DNA from: Aporrectodea caliginosa
Taxonomy: Eukaryota > Annelida > Clitellata > Crassiclitellata > Lumbricidae
Reading direction: 5' to 3'
Assembly: GCA_020284085.1 (NCBI GenBank)
Contig: JACEVL010000098.1
Span: forward strand, 284,501-348,500
Length of the DNA stretch: 64,000 nucleotides
Position numbers and translations under genes: made by a program. Shown here in pieces: positions 1 through 10,065 of the stretch (positions are counted from its first letter, which is position 1; every line of letters starts with the position of its first letter). The notes beneath the pieces are model-generated. The model worked only from the letters and a program-made list of their open reading frames with translations, ran no database searches and was not told the DNA's origin.

Positions 1-97
1 ACTGGCTCAACTAGAGTACAGGCAGTGCGCTGCGTCGTGTCAGAGGGGTTGTCCAAAGATGCTATAGGAAAAATCCAAATCCGATTGCCAGATAGAC

Positions 98-180
98 CAG
101 ACAGACAGACAGACAGACATGCTTACAGAGAGACAGAGAGACACAGGCAGAGAGACAGAGGGAGGGAGGCAGAGGAGCCG
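98..180 (+). repeat. GACA/GAGACA microsatellite, copy 1
   Basis: A run of GACA units grades into GAGACAGAG and GGGAGGCAG repeats. It lies just past the end of the minus-strand LINE remnant and may be that element's tail. Confidence 0.85.
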
Positions 181-203
181 CTTTTTGCTTAGGACGAGCG
201 ATA

Positions 204-400
204 TTAGGAAGGCAGAGGATTGGATGGATAGTTCTTGAAAAAGTGTGACTCTAGTTTGGAGTGAAAAACTCGAGGGGTGATAGGCAGAGCGGACTGGGGG
301 GGTGTTATTGTGTGAGTGGGGTGATGGTTGGTTGAGCTGGAGATTGGCCCAATTTGGAACTGGGATTTCCGCTCCGAAAGAAGATAGAAGGCACTACCAG
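204..400 (-). pseudogene. LINE ORF2 C-terminal remnant, copy 1
   Basis: On the minus strand the translation ends with a segment of the type VFHSKLESHFFKNYP. This resembles the last residues of CR1- and Rex-like LINE ORF2 proteins, where a phenylalanine-rich 'FHSRLKTHLF' tail is common. No reverse transcriptase motif precedes it, so it is a short relic. The GACA microsatellite follows on its 3' side. The lineage is inferred only from the tail. Confidence 0.45.
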
Positions 401-599
401 GCAAACTGGCCAGAAGTATCGTGTGCTTAGCGACATCTCGTGGCCAGTGCCGACCTAAGGTACAGGCAAAGCAGGCAGTTGTCTGGGTCGCCAAATTCAA
501 GGGGAGCGCCAGTATTATGTGTTTTAGCGGTTTCATGTTTTACACATTTTTGCCAATTTTTTCTTCAATTCAAAACTTTCTCTTAGAGATCAAATCTAA

Positions 600-960
600 A
601 ATAATTGATTTCACTGCACCTTTACAAGTGGAGTGACAGTGGAGTGGGGTGAGAGGGCCCTAAATGTATGCTTTGTTTGGGGCGACATTTGGGATAGGGC
701 CGGACCTGCTCGTGGTTGCCAAGGACGTTAGCGTAACAAAGATATACTACAGCAGTCTCTTAAGGATATGTCTTCCACGGCGGAAGATTCTGCCGCAGAA
801 GTAATATTTTCGCCACCTTTCCGAGGCGGAGGACCTTTGCACACGCGCATTGAAACAGTTTGTCGCTTCTTATCAGTTGGTGTAGTGAGGGTCGGTAAGT
901 GTCGGTGAGGGTCAGTTAGAGTCAGGGTTAGAGTTAGTGTCGTCATTAAAAACATGCTAC
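600..960. other. Unassigned duplicated sequence, copy 1
   Basis: Moderately GC-rich sequence is conserved with 18,560-18,925. Short minus-strand frames here read through about 60 codons in copy 2 but are interrupted in copy 1 by an 11-base insertion. I recognise no domain. It could be a degraded exon or a transposon body. Confidence 0.3.
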
Positions 961-1320
961 AAACCTTCCGTCGCAGAAGTCATTTCTTTATGCCTTACGT
1001 TTTGGAATCATCCGCCACAAAAGCACCACGTGTACCTTAAACACCTTTATAAAGTTCTAACTCGGTCTATATGTAAAAGAAGCAGCGCAGTTTTTAAATC
1101 AAGATGTGCATTCATCCAGTGGGGTCGACGATAAGGGCCATGGCAGTCACGAGGTGTCGTTAAACATTGATCACTAATACTACCATACTTAAGCTAGACT
1201 GAGAGGCAGCAGCAGATGGTCAGTCCTCTGCCTCGCCGTCTCATCATCCTACAGACAGTGTACGGTCAGTGTAGGTCTCAGCATAGCTGAGTTGCCTAGG
1301 GCTGTAATCCCGAAATAATT

Positions 1321-1390
1321 CCTGCCCTGGCGAGGATTTGAACCCCCGACCTCACGGGTGACAGTACAGCATAGCTAACCACTAGTGTTA
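1321..1390 (-). repeat. tRNA-derived SINE head, copy 1
   Basis: On the minus strand there is a box B match GGTTCAAATCC (complement near 1,333-1,343). About 45 bases upstream lies a box A-like TAGTGGTTAGCTATG. The acceptor ends do not pair, so I call it a tRNA-derived SINE head, not a working tRNA. Confidence 0.6.
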
Positions 1391-1710
1391 GGAAATATCC
1401 AGTTAATTAAAACCTCCTGGTTTTGCCATCGTCATAAGACCGTTAGCGACAATAATCGAAGATTGTTTCCTATTGTAAAATGTATTGTCAATCATTTGTG
1501 CGTAGTAAAACGTTGGTTTTAGTTCAACATCGAAACGCCAGGACTGGTACACGAGCGGCCTACAACGAGACACGTCGGCAGGGACATGCAGGCTGGAATA
1601 CCGCGTGAGTTCGCTCGAGACTGGCGCAGCCAGCGATTAGTCACCGCTAGAAGATTTCTTGTTTTTCGGTATATTAAATCCTTCGCCCGAGGGCGCTCCA
1701 TTTCAAAGAG

Positions 1711-1965
1711 AGCACAGAAGAGAGGACAGCAGAAGAGAGCACAGTGAGCGGAAGAAAGCAGCACAGTGAGCAGAAGAGAGCACAGTGAGCGGAAGAAAGC
1801 AGCACAGTGAGCAGAAGAGAGCACAGTGAGCAGAAGAGAGCACAGTGAGCGGAAGAAAGCAGCACAGTGAGCAGAAGAGAGCACAGTGAGCAGAAGAGAC
1901 ATCAGTGAGCAGAAGAGAGCACAGTGAGCAGAAGAGACAGCAGTGAGGAGAAGAGAGCAGTGGGC
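1711..1965 (+). repeat. Purine-rich 19-bp tandem repeat, copy 1
   Basis: Units are variants of CAGAAGAGAGCACAGTGAG and CGGAAGAAAGCAGCACAGTG, in about 13 repeats. The plus strand is almost pure A/G with scattered C/T. The long Ser/Leu/Cys-rich minus-strand frames here are only a by-product of the repeat. Confidence 0.9.
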
Positions 1966-2072
1966 TAAAGAAGAACATCTTAATACGGGCAAACAGCGTG
2001 TAATTATATTAATGATCTAGAAATTCTAGTATGACTCGATACACTAAACTCGCTATTTTTAAAAACAGACTT

Positions 2073-2110
2073 TATATCCTAATAATGAACTCGTTAAAAA
2101 GGTATGTAAA
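2073..2110 (+). promoter_or_regulatory. TATA/GGTGT module P1 (type F)
   Basis: TATATC starts at 2,073 and a GGTATG variant of the start-site motif lies 28 bases on. The downstream body reaches about 2,270 and includes CAAGTATTTGACGATATCTTG. Confidence 0.6.
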
Positions 2111-2373
2111 TTTAACGGTTAGCGTCCGCTAACATTCTGCATCCAAACAATTCTATATGCATTGGCGTCAAGTATTTGACGATATCTTGTTGCGAAGTGG
2201 GACGTTAATTTGGAAATTACCATACAACATGTAATTATAGACAAACTCAATAATATTGCGAAATCCTATTTGATTTATATATAACTTACGCTAATTTTCA
2301 CGGAGATAAGGTTATGCGATGTTGCTCAGTAACGGTAGCCATGACAACAGTAACGAACTGTGCGCTATGTTCA

Positions 2374-2415
2374 TGGACATCTTGAAAACGATTTTTATTC
2401 AAAGCTTTATATAAA
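2374..2415 (-). promoter_or_regulatory. TATA/GGTGT module M1 (type E, degenerate)
   Basis: TTATATAAA at 2,407-2,415 faces a degenerate motif (GATGTCC in place of GGTGTCC). It is divergent from P2, which lies about 570 bases to the right. Confidence 0.5.
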
Positions 2416-2732
2416 TCAAACTCACACAGTGCTAATCAGCTATGCTATCCAACTAAGGTTAACACAGAACGAAACTCTCCTGTCTACGTCAGCGGCCATT
2501 GATACAATACTAATTATGATGTCAAACTCTTGAAATCTATCCAATGAAACAGGTGATCGTGTTTGGTTTCTGAAGATAAGCGGTCGCTACTGGGGCCACA
2601 GACCCTGACAGTCGTCAGATCTCGTTAAAATTAATCAATTCTACTATGTGAAGCGTTAACCACCAATAATTATTGGACACCTTTTAACCATCTTCTATTC
2701 AACACTTTTCATTGCCTTACTCAAACGTTTCC

Positions 2733-2776
2733 GATATATTCTATTCTATTCTATCCTATCCTATTCTATTCTATTT
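2733..2776 (+). repeat. ATTCT microsatellite, copy 1
   Basis: A run of ATTCT/ATCCT units. The junction of the two duplication segments lies at its end. Confidence 0.85.
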
Positions 2777-2975
2777 ACGGATTTATTAAATAAAGACTTT
2801 ACTCGAAGCGACCATCGACTGATGTTTCGGACTTTGTGATAATGGCGCTATAGAAGTCACTGGCTTAATATAGATTAGATTAGATTATTTTGGTTTAGGT
2901 GAGATCCTGGTGTTGATATTATATTTCAAATTTGATTTATGGGTAACAGCGAATGTTCCATGTTACTACGAAGTT

Positions 2976-3260
2976 TATATACCTATCTGAATCGCCTTTA
3001 AAGAGGTGTTTAAAACCAACGGCACTTTTCTCCTACGTCTCCTTCATTTATTTAAGTCACGGACGTAATTTCATCAGCAGTTGACAAATGACAAGGTCTG
3101 GTGTCCTTTTTCTCGTTCCATTGGGTATCATGGCTCCTCTCCAGCGAGAAAAGATTTCTTATAAGGAGAGCAACTCGAATTCATAACCTAGAAGAAGTGT
3201 TTTAAATGGCTTTTGAATTCCCTTCTTCGCATTGTTTGATGATGTTCTGTTCAATAAACC
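2976..3260 (+). promoter_or_regulatory. TATA/GGTGT module P2 with type B body
   Basis: TATATA starts at 2,976 and AAAGAGGTGTTTAAAA lies 29 bases on. The body to about 3,260 holds the conserved type B blocks: TCCTACGTCTCC, TTTCATCAGCAGTTGACAAA, CTCCAGCGAGAAAAG and CTTCTTCGCATTG. Type C module P3 follows 430 bases after this TATA box. Confidence 0.7.
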
Positions 3261-3403
3261 TCGGATTATTTTTTATTTCTGAAAACTGTAATCTTTATCA
3301 AATTTATTAATAGATTGCGCGTTTCGTAGTTCAAGTAATCGACCTGTTCCAATCAGATAATATAAGCGGCCGTTAAAAAATTGTTGCTCAACTTGACTGC
3401 GCC

Positions 3404-3600
3404 TTTATATAAAAATATAAAACTTTACAAAGAGGTGTTTAAAATCCACAATTGACGTCGGCGAGCTACTGTAACAGTGGTGCGTCGTTCAGCCACCATT
3501 AATATTATTCATACGCGTCCAGTATTCGACCACGTCTTCTGGCGACTTCAACCGATAAATTCGAAATAACTTTACCCTTTGGAAATGTATATTCTCTGGC
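3404..3600 (+). promoter_or_regulatory. TATA/GGTGT module P3 with type C body
   Basis: The box is GCGCCTTTATATA with 28 bases to GGTGT. The body contains AATTGACGTCGGCGAGC, a GTAACAGTGGTGCG block, ATTCATACGCGTCCAGTATT and a CGACCACGTCTTCTGGCGAC block. Confidence 0.7.
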
Positions 3601-3624
3601 TCAACGTCACCATTTCACACTATC

Positions 3625-4075
3625 GAGTGGCTCTTTAGAAGTTTTTGTTTACGATTACGATTATGATTACAGTATATTTTAAATAATAAAATTTTGTGAC
3701 ACATTTTAATCTCATTTGCATGCAAACTGTAAACGAAATAACTGCTTATACTTCAAACAGGATTTTCTAACTTAATGTTTAACCTGTATTCCGTGTACAA
3801 ACAACTTAACCAGAACATAATTATTCCAGCAACACAACATCTGTTACCAAGAATATCGTGGATACAGTCTTATCGGTCATTTCGAATATGTTGACCTTGC
3901 ATCATCGGCTACCAGTGAACTCGCCATTCTGCGAACAGTAATCGTAATAGTAACTTCCGAATTTCTAAAGCGTCACTCAAAAGCCAAGCGCTGGGCACCA
4001 GCTTATTCAATAGCGCTGTGTCAAGTTAAAGGAGCTTTGCCATCTTGTTGCGAACGTCAGAAGCGCTCATAGTAG
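3625..4075. repeat. Paired inverted SINE-like tails with GATTAC repeats, copy 1
   Basis: A block ending in TTACGATTACGATTATGATTAC (left) faces its inverse AACAGTAATCGTAATAG (right). Both are flanked by TTTAGAAGTT and AACTTCTAAAGCG-type sequence. This looks like two SINE 3' tails pointing at each other around about 270 bases. The same arrangement lies at 6,480, 24,290 and 45,840. Confidence 0.55.
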
Positions 4076-4094
4076 CTTCTAATACGCTTTACTA

Positions 4095-4190
4095 ATCTGA
4101 GTGGACCTTTGGGAGGGTACGGGAAGCGATCCCGCTACCTACTGCTCTTCACGCCAGTGATGTTACCACTACACTATGGACCCTCCTAGA
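4095..4190 (-). repeat. tRNA-derived SINE head
   Basis: The minus strand reads GGGTCCATAGTGTAGTGG followed about 45 bases later by a box B-like GGATCGCTTCC. The 5' end resembles a tRNA-Val or tRNA-Gly type D arm. The anticodon stem is not convincing, so I treat it as tRNA-derived repeat sequence. Confidence 0.5.
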
Positions 4191-4258
4191 CCCTCCAAGC
4201 CTAGAGAAAGGAGAAGGGTTACGCTAATTATACATTTAATGACCCCGTGTCGTTAACC
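4190..4258 (+). repeat. SINE S1 fragment (GGGCGACGCTAAT family)
   Basis: CAAGCCTAGAGAAAGGAG followed by a TTACGCTAATTAT block and GTGTCGTTAA matches the S1 family, of which about 13 copies occur in the window. Confidence 0.5.
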
Positions 4259-4439
4259 AGCCACTAACCAATAAAATTCAACTCATCTACTCTCCTACCT
4301 TATGGCGATTTTCAGCCAACGGAATCATTTAAGATAAGATTCATATGACTACTTCTCGTTTCTAAATTACAGCTGACATAATTACAGTTATAAGACTAGG
4401 ATGCAACAACACCAAGTGACTGGCAAAGTATTTGTTGAA

Positions 4440-4700
4440 TTTATAAAACAGTAGATTATACCTTAGAAGAGGTGTCTAATAAAATCAATCGTTTATTAGG
4501 CCTACGATAATCATTATGGAAACAGTGGATCGCCCGCATACACTCAATAAATTGATGATTTTGCGCCCACTGTTTAACGACAACTTATGACAACAAAGGC
4601 CGTTTACGTCGACACAAATGATTTGTTTACAGTTCTCACCGTTCCATTGCCAGTAGATTAAAATAGATTAATGATAACATTACATCTCAACGTAAAACTT
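4440..4700 (+). promoter_or_regulatory. TATA/GGTGT module P4 with type A body
   Basis: TATAAAA at 4,442 is 29 bases from GGTGTCT. The body contains the common block TTTAACGACAACTTATGACA, then AAAGGCCGTTTACGTCGACA and CTCACCGTTCCATTG. Confidence 0.65.
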
Positions 4701-4912
4701 AAAAGACGGCGGCAAATGTAAACTCGTAATTCCAATCGTAATCGTAATCTCGACATTTCTATAGCGCCAAAATTCGAAGTCGCAGTGAACAGCTTTTTCA
4801 CCGCTGCATAGTCAGAATATAATCGATTGCCGATTGAGGGGATGAAATCGCTCGCGTGTCAAGTTACAGACTCAGGCTTGATTATTTATATAATTGGGCA
4901 ATGCATTGCAAT

Positions 4913-5140
4913 TTTATATACAGCAATTATAAACCAAAAAAGAGGTGTATAAATTATCGATCAACATCGTTGGCATTATCGTTACAGTGGTGCCTCACGT
5001 AACCAACCATTTATTTTGTGCGTAAGTGTCCAGTATTTAGCGACATCTTGTGGCGGCGAAGACCGGTGACTTGGAAATTACTTAATGTTACAACTCTAAT
5101 TAGAAGCGTATTCGATTTTAATGAATCTAGATGTAGTACC
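4913..5140 (+). promoter_or_regulatory. TATA/GGTGT module P5 with type D body
   Basis: TATATA at 4,915 is 29 bases from GGTGT. The body includes ATTATCGTTACAGTGGTGCC, then TGTCCAGTATTTAGCGACAT with CTTGTGGCGGCGA, and GACTTGGAAATTACTT with ACAACTCTAATTAG. Confidence 0.7.
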
Positions 5141-5159
5141 AGTACCAAAAAAATTCAGT

Positions 5160-5660
5160 TCCGTTCATCGATGAGGTTCAGTATATTCGTTTATTGAGAA
5201 AACAATCTGACAAAAAACGCAGAAGTGCTAACATGAGAGATTAAATTTAAGAAAAAGGTAACAGAGCAGATGACTTTGGTGTTGGTAGAAATTGCTTCTG
5301 ATAAAGGTGAATCCATAAAATCTTTAATGTTTATAAAACTCGATTTACAAAAACTGACGATTGAAAAAGTACGGATTTCCTGACGATTCCAACTGAATAA
5401 GAGCACTTTATCAAGCAAAATCAGCCTATGAAGATCATCCTTTCAGCATTAGCCTTTCAGCAGCTCTTTTTAACATCAGCCTATCAATTTATAGGCCTAC
5501 TCAACGAGCATTTATTGAACGATGTTTAGTTCCTCAGGACTGACCTTTTCTGTATTGCTTTTGACCAATTCCGCCAGCGCCTGAAAACCTCTCTTTCCAG
5601 CGAAGACACTGGCCCGGGTCTGGAGCGCCCCTGTTTTTGAGTTGCGCTATATCAATGCTC
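5160..5660. repeat. Unassigned repeat block H, copy 1
   Basis: The block is repeated at 43,790-44,300 and partly at 22,945-23,080 (TATTCGTTTATTGAGAAAAC, then AATCTGACAAAAAACGCAG). It ends in a SINE-like tail, GGAGCGCC...GCGCTATATCAA, then ATTACGATT. A 75-codon minus-strand frame at 5,191-5,418 has no recognisable domain. Confidence 0.6.
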
Positions 5661-5733
5661 GATTACGATTAAGACTATAATAAATCCAAGTAGTTAATTA
5701 CCCATACAATTGCTTCGTGGATATTGGAGAATT

Positions 5734-5960
5734 CATATACCAACACTGATATTCTTTAAAAAGGTGTGTAAAATTACGCCCGTGAACGTTCTGTTTACAG
5801 TGGCGCTCTCTGCATACAGCCATTATTTGTATGCATTTGCACCAAGTATTTGACGACGTGTTGTGGCGACGCTGAAGGATAATTTCGAAATTACCGTACA
5901 ACATTCAATCATAGACACGCTCAATAGAATTACGAAATTGCAATTGATTCTGTGTAAGAT
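5734..5960 (+). promoter_or_regulatory. TATA/GGTGT module P6 with type F body
   Basis: A degenerate TATA (CATATACC) is 29 bases from AAAAAGGTGTGTAAAA. The body has GTTTACAGTGGCGC, then CAAGTATTTGACGACGTGTT with GTGGCGACGCTGAAGG. Confidence 0.65.
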
Positions 5961-6230
5961 AGTGCTATGCAAACTACTTGAATCCAACTGGACCCTGTTA
6001 AAGCCGTTCTCTTATAGGCTATATCTTAACCAAAGCGTTCAATGAGATACAGATTCATGATAGTAGTTTCAATTGATGAAGTTGATTATTTTTATTGATG
6101 AAAACTGGAATCTTTGACTGATTAACAGTTCGTATAAAATTTAGTAATAGGTAGTTCAAATTATCGATCGATCTGTTCCTACTAAGAGCGAAAAGAACAA
6201 TCTGCAATAATTGTCCACAGTGACGCGCCT

Positions 6231-6430
6231 TTTATATAATGCTAGTTACGCATGAGAAAGAGGTGCTTAAAATCAACAATTGACGTCGACTAGCACTCCG
6301 GTCATGGTGTTGCCTTGGTAGAGACAGCCACTAATTTTTTCATTACGTCCGGTATTTTAGCGACATCTTGTGATGGTTCAGAGTTTTAGACTGAACACTT
6401 AGAAATTACATTACCTTACAACACATAATT
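6231..6430 (+). promoter_or_regulatory. TATA/GGTGT module P7 with type C body
   Basis: GACGCGCCTTTTATATAA, whose first half matches the BREu consensus, is 29 bases from GGTGC. The downstream sequence is TCAACAATTGACGTCGAC, then TTAGCGACATCTTGTGATGG. The run ACAACACAT at 6,418-6,426 is the empty site of the retroelement tail inserted in the duplicate at 45,415. Confidence 0.7.
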
Positions 6431-6479
6431 ACATAAGCTCTTGATATTAAGACATGTGGACGCTTTTATTCTGTGGTTC

Positions 6480-6965
6480 ATCGACACAATTTCACACTTT
6501 CGTGTGGCGCATTAGAAGTTTGGAGATTACGATTACGATTACGATTACGATATAAATAGTACATTTAGTTAACACATTTGAATCTAATTTTACTGCAAAG
6601 TATACATGAAAATACTGCATACAATTTGAGCAGAATTTTCTAACATAAATATATGACGCGTATTCCGTGTACAAACAACCTAACTATAACAGATATCAGC
6701 GACACAGCATCTGTTGCTAAGAATATCGCGGATGCAGTTTTATCAAGCAATATAGTCTTCGAATATGTAAAGTTTTGCAGCATCAACTACCAATGAACTC
6801 ACCAGTCTTCCAACAGTAATCGTAATCTAAAACTCCAAACTTCTAAAGCGCATTTCAAAACTCAAGCGCGGGGCAACAACTTATTCACGAGCGCTGCGTC
6901 AAGTCAGAGGTATTTACCATCTTGATGCCAGCGTCAGAAGCGCTGAGAGTAGCTTCTAATAGCTT
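6480..6965. repeat. Paired inverted GATTAC tails, duplication II copy 1
   Basis: A run of four GATTAC-type units at about 6,526-6,552 faces AACAGTAATCGTAATC at about 6,811. Both are bordered by inverted GCGC..TAGAAGTTTGGAG sequence. Confidence 0.55.
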
Positions 6966-7300
6966 TTCTGGGCTTTTCCAGATGCAACCACAGTAAATAT
7001 TTTACATCATCTGTCCATCTTGTTAAATGTGAACGTTTTAATAGCATAATTAAAAGGCTACTCACTTACATCCCGTACATGCCTATAGGTCGAAAGGTCG
7101 ACGTGGATGGTCCTAGCAGCCATATGATGGCGTTAAACACTGGAAGGTATACTAGCATCCAGTATATAATGAAATCTTATGGCAACAAAGGCCGTTGACG
7201 TCGTAAAAAATTATTTTGAACAATTGTCACCTCAGCATGGCAGTAGATCAGATTCACAACTTACAAGCGAAAGGCTAACATATTGCGCACTGTTTCTGCA

Positions 7301-7500
7301 TTTATATATACAGCTATGAAATGCCTTAATAGGGTGTTCTAATAAACGCTAAACATTGTTAGCATTTTTGGGACTGTGGTGCCGCCTGCAACCAACCATT
7401 CATTTTAAGCACAAGCGTCTAATATTTAGCGACATCTTCTGATGGCGAAAATTGAAAACTTGGAACTTTGGCTAAACTACAACTCTAATTAGTGTTCGTA
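7301..7500 (+). promoter_or_regulatory. TATA/GGTGT module P8 with type D body
   Basis: TTTATATATA leads to AATAGGGTGTTCTAATA at 28-30 bases spacing. The body has GGGACTGTGGTGCCGCCTGC, then ATATTTAGCGACATCTTCTG. TTAA at 7,405-7,408 is the empty target of the piggyBac MITE seen at 46,772 in the duplicate. Confidence 0.7.
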
Positions 7501-7671
7501 TTTGATATTAACACACAAACTTCGAAAGATAATTTCTGCCACGTTTGATGCCATAAGATTTTGTTAAGGTGTTTTGAACTACTGTATTATAGAATTTGTG
7601 ACAAATCATCTTTAGTTATCTTCAGATGTTATCAAATGTCGATTCTTTGATGGGAAACGGGAGCGTCTATT

Positions 7672-7711
7672 TGGGCACCTTTAACATGATAGCATTCCAG
7701 TCAATATAAAT
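7672..7711 (-). promoter_or_regulatory. TATA/GGTGT module M2
   Basis: The minus strand has TATATT, 29 bases, then GGTGCCC. Its duplicate M11 keeps the better TATATAG...GGTGTCC form. Confidence 0.55.
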
Positions 7712-7728
7712 GTTAAACACGCCAGTTT

Positions 7729-7926
7729 TTGCGTGTGGTATGTTGGATGGCGTCGTTTCGCGTCGTAACGGTTAGAGAAAACATTAGTAATAAAAAAAGA
7801 AATGAAGCGAGCGACATCTACCAACAATCTGAATCAGTAAATGGTATCGCATCGAATCAAACTGAACTTTCAGCTGATGATGAAGGCATAGATGAAAACA
7901 TCGAAACTACAGAAGAAAACGTTTAG
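7729..7926 (+). CDS. Small acidic open frame, possible relic
   Basis: A 65-codon frame ends in an acidic tail (SADDEGIDENIETTEENV). It lies just upstream, in the opposite direction, of module M2. The duplicate at 47,570-47,670 keeps the first part (TTTCGCGTCGTAACG) but diverges after GAATCAGTAAA, so the acidic end is unique to this copy. I recognise no domain and no splice context. It could be chance, or the end of a degraded exon. Confidence 0.2.
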   Translation: MRVVCWMASFRVVTVRENISNKKRNEASDIYQQSESVNGIASNQTELSADDEGIDENIETTEENV

Positions 7927-8660
7927 TTCAGTGGTAAAATCTTACTCTTAATAATAAAACGAATAAATTTAAGTTCAATTACTTGATAACTCCCTAATGG
8001 CGGATGCAATTCCGATTGCGGATCATTAGACCTGAAATGATCCCGGCCATTAGACACCATGTGTTATTACTGTTATTAAAACTAAAATTTTAGAAAAATA
8101 CGACATTTTCCAATGGAATTCCCCAAAAAACTAAAAACCTCAAAATCGTTTTCCTGTTTACGCTCCTGTTAGACACTCAAATATCTCCAGAGATTGTAAC
8201 CTGGGTTTGATTGTATGACAAGAAGTGAACTCCAAGAACTGTCATCAAAGGATACTTTTCTCGAGGAGAACCCTTCATTTTTGATGTCATTTCAGAGAAA
8301 GTGTCACGCCACCCCAAAAATAAATCCAAATTGAAGAATCCAAATTTTAGTGTAAAGCATAACAGGAAATGCATGACTGTAAATGATCCTGCAAATGCTA
8401 TAGTTAAATGGGATTTGAATGAAGGGATGTCTGTTACACTTTATATGATTTTGATGAATCATTTGGTAAAACGTACTGCCACGTGCTTCTGTTGAAACCC
8501 CGGATAGTGAGAGATTGACTAAGAGATTCTGTGATCTTTCGGACTTTATGATAACGGTTCCATAGACGTCATTGAATTAGATTGGATTAGATAACAATAG
8601 ATTTGATTGATGACGATTTTGCACTTTAAAGGAATCTCAGCTTAATTGCTCCTCACAGCC
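7927..8660. other. Intermodule region without recognised gene
   Basis: It contains a small inverted pair, CTAATGGCGGATG at about 7,993 against CGGCCATTAGAC at about 8,046, which may be a tiny hairpin element. A degenerate TTAGATTGGATTAGAT tail lies near 8,577. Short frames here show no domain. Confidence 0.35.
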
Positions 8661-8670
8661 GCGCGTCTTA

Positions 8671-8990
8671 CATATGGGTTGGAATTATATTTAAAGAGGT
8701 GTTTAAAATGAAGGTCATTTGATTCTTCGTCTCCAGTTTCTTATGCAGACACAGACGTAGTTTTATCAGCAGTTTACAAGGACTGAGATCGATTTCTGAT
8801 ACCTTTGTTTCCTCGCCAGTGAAAGTGATTTGTTTGAAAGACGATAAACTCGAATTCAGGAATCAGAAGAAGTGTTTAGAGGGATTTTGAATTTCACCTT
8901 CGCATTACTTGATGATGTTGTGTACGATATAACTCGGCTTATATTTCATTTCTAAAAAGTGGAATCTTTACGAAAAAACAGTTCGTATAC
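8671..8990 (+). promoter_or_regulatory. TATA/GGTGT module P9 with type B body
   Basis: The TATA box is reduced to CATATG, with AAAGAGGTGTTTAAAA intact. The body keeps CTTCGTCTCCAGTTTCTTAT, TTTATCAGCAGTTTACAAGG and CCTTCGCATTA. Type C module P10 follows 472 bases later. Confidence 0.65.
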
Positions 8991-9140
8991 AATTTAGCAA
9001 TAGATTTCGTAGTTCGTGAAAGTTCGTTGCACAAATAAACGACCTTTACCAATGATACGTACAATATAGCCTAGTCGGCATGTTCCTACTAATGCGTAAT
9101 GGACAATAGAACACAAAGGCTGCATGGTATGACTAGGAAC

Positions 9141-9290
9141 CTTATATAAAAGTAGTAGAGTTAAAAAGAGGTGTCTAAAATCAACTGACTTCGCCGATCA
9201 GTCTGTGCATTAGAGTCTGGTATTTGAAGACATTTAGCGGCGACTTGGACAAGATGACTTTGATATTACTTCACTTTACAACATAATAAT
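9141..9290 (+). promoter_or_regulatory. TATA/GGTGT module P10 with short type C body
   Basis: CTTATATAAA is 27 bases from GGTGTCTAAAATC. The body is shortened but keeps GTCTGGTATTTGAAGACATT. Confidence 0.65.
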
Positions 9291-9359
9291 TACATGAGCA
9301 TTTGCAATATATTGAAATACGGACTTTTTATTCTCTGTTTCAATGACACCATTGAACAA

Positions 9360-9545
9360 TTTAAATTTACTTACTTACTTACTTTAATCGCTTTATTAAT
9401 ACAATGAGTTAAATAGTTGAATCTCATTCTCGTGTCAAAATCGTCCCAAAATAAACACGAACTCAAGTAAGTATATCCTTTATTATACCAATTGCTAACC
9501 GCATTTTGGTTGTATGTATGTAAAGGACGCATAGGCGCAAATAGG
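9360..9545 (-). repeat. LINE 3' end with AAGT tail (degenerate)
   Basis: AAGTAAGTATATCCTTTATT followed by ACCGCATTTTGGTTGTATGT is the reverse complement of a LINE 3' end seen better at 26,450, 31,600 and 55,550. A nearby TTAC run at 9,367-9,383 may be a second tail. Confidence 0.55.
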
Positions 9546-9639
9546 CTATGCCACGATTGTTCAAGTACCTCAGTTTCTTTATATATGTTTATTGGACATC
9601 TTTAGTTCCGAAACAACCCTACACGTGGTAGTGCCAGTC

Positions 9640-9850
9640 TCAAGCGGGAGGAAGGCGACAGAGACGGAGACGGAAAGAGAAAGATAGCGAAAACGAGTAT
9701 GTGTTTAGGTACGGTACGTGTGTATGAGTGTGGGCGTGCGTGTTTGCGTGTGTGTGCGTGTGTGCGGGGGGGTGTGGGTGTGGGTGTGTGGTGTGTGAGA
9801 GAGACAAACAAACAAACAAACAGAGAGAGACAGAGAGAGGCAGAACCATC
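9640..9850 (+). repeat. GT-rich and purine simple repeats
   Basis: A GAGACGGAGACGG stretch, then imperfect GTGTGC/GGGTGTG repeats, CAAACAAACAAA and GAGAGACAGAGAG. The open frames on both strands here are repeat artefacts. Confidence 0.9.
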
Positions 9851-9959
9851 TGCGTCAGATTCGCACTCTAGGCCATTCTCACCCAAATCAATCAGCAACA
9901 ACCCTGGTGCATGCATTCGTATGATCCGTGTATTGTATATTGTATTTGAACACTTGTTA

Positions 9960-10065
9960 TAACGCCCCTACCAGATTCCCTACGCGGCGGCTTTTGAGGT
10001 GGATTCGAACCCGCAACCCTCCAGCTGCAAGGCACCGAACATACCCCTACACCACCGCGCCCCAG
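9960..10065 (-). repeat. tRNA-derived SINE head (same family as 58,536)
   Basis: On the minus strand, GGGCGCGGTGGTGTAGGGG (box A region) is followed by GGGTTCGAATCCACC (box B). A TTGTG/TTGTA pentamer run lies directly beside it on the plus strand at 10,066-10,096. Confidence 0.7.

Larger units (their letters stand above)
1..2785 (+). repeat. Direct duplication I, copy 1, first segment
   Basis: This stretch recurs at 17,938-20,725 in the same orientation with only scattered substitutions and small indels. Shared landmarks in the same order are a GACA microsatellite, a LINE C-terminal remnant, a tRNA-like SINE head, a purine-rich 19-bp tandem repeat, module P1/P12, module M1/M4 and an ATTCT microsatellite. 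The window edge cuts the left end. It joins directly to the 2,790-4,080 segment, which in copy 2 lies 2.7 kb further on. Confidence 0.9.
2790..4080 (+). repeat. Direct duplication I, copy 1, second segment
   Basis: It matches 23,432-24,770 closely, including modules P2 and P3 and the paired GATTAC blocks. In copy 1 it abuts the first segment within a few bases of an ATTCT microsatellite, so copy 1 probably lost the intervening 2.7 kb seen in copy 2. A gain in copy 2 is the alternative. Confidence 0.88.
4375..7880 (+). repeat. Direct duplication II, copy 1
   Basis: The order of modules P4-P5-P6-P7-P8 and then M2 is repeated at 42,920-47,670 as P25-P26-P27-P28-P29 and M11. This copy lacks the RTE tail and the piggyBac MITE found in copy 2, so it supplies the empty sites. 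It has also lost most of a type B body near 6,085 that copy 2 keeps at 44,985-45,110. Confidence 0.9.

Noticed and set aside
1711..1965. CRISPR-like array
   Set aside because: There are no unique spacers; it is a simple tandem repeat in animal DNA.
1519..1992. Ser/Leu/Cys-rich frames of 60-157 codons (also 19,487-19,904)
   Set aside because: They are translations of the 19-bp purine-rich tandem array in three frames; composition and period follow the repeat.
2733..2776. ATTCT run as a LINE tail
   Set aside because: No LINE 3' sequence could be tied to it; it is treated as a microsatellite.
9602..9962. Overlapping frames on both strands near 9.6-10.0 kb
   Set aside because: They cover GT and GAGACA simple repeats and a SINE head.
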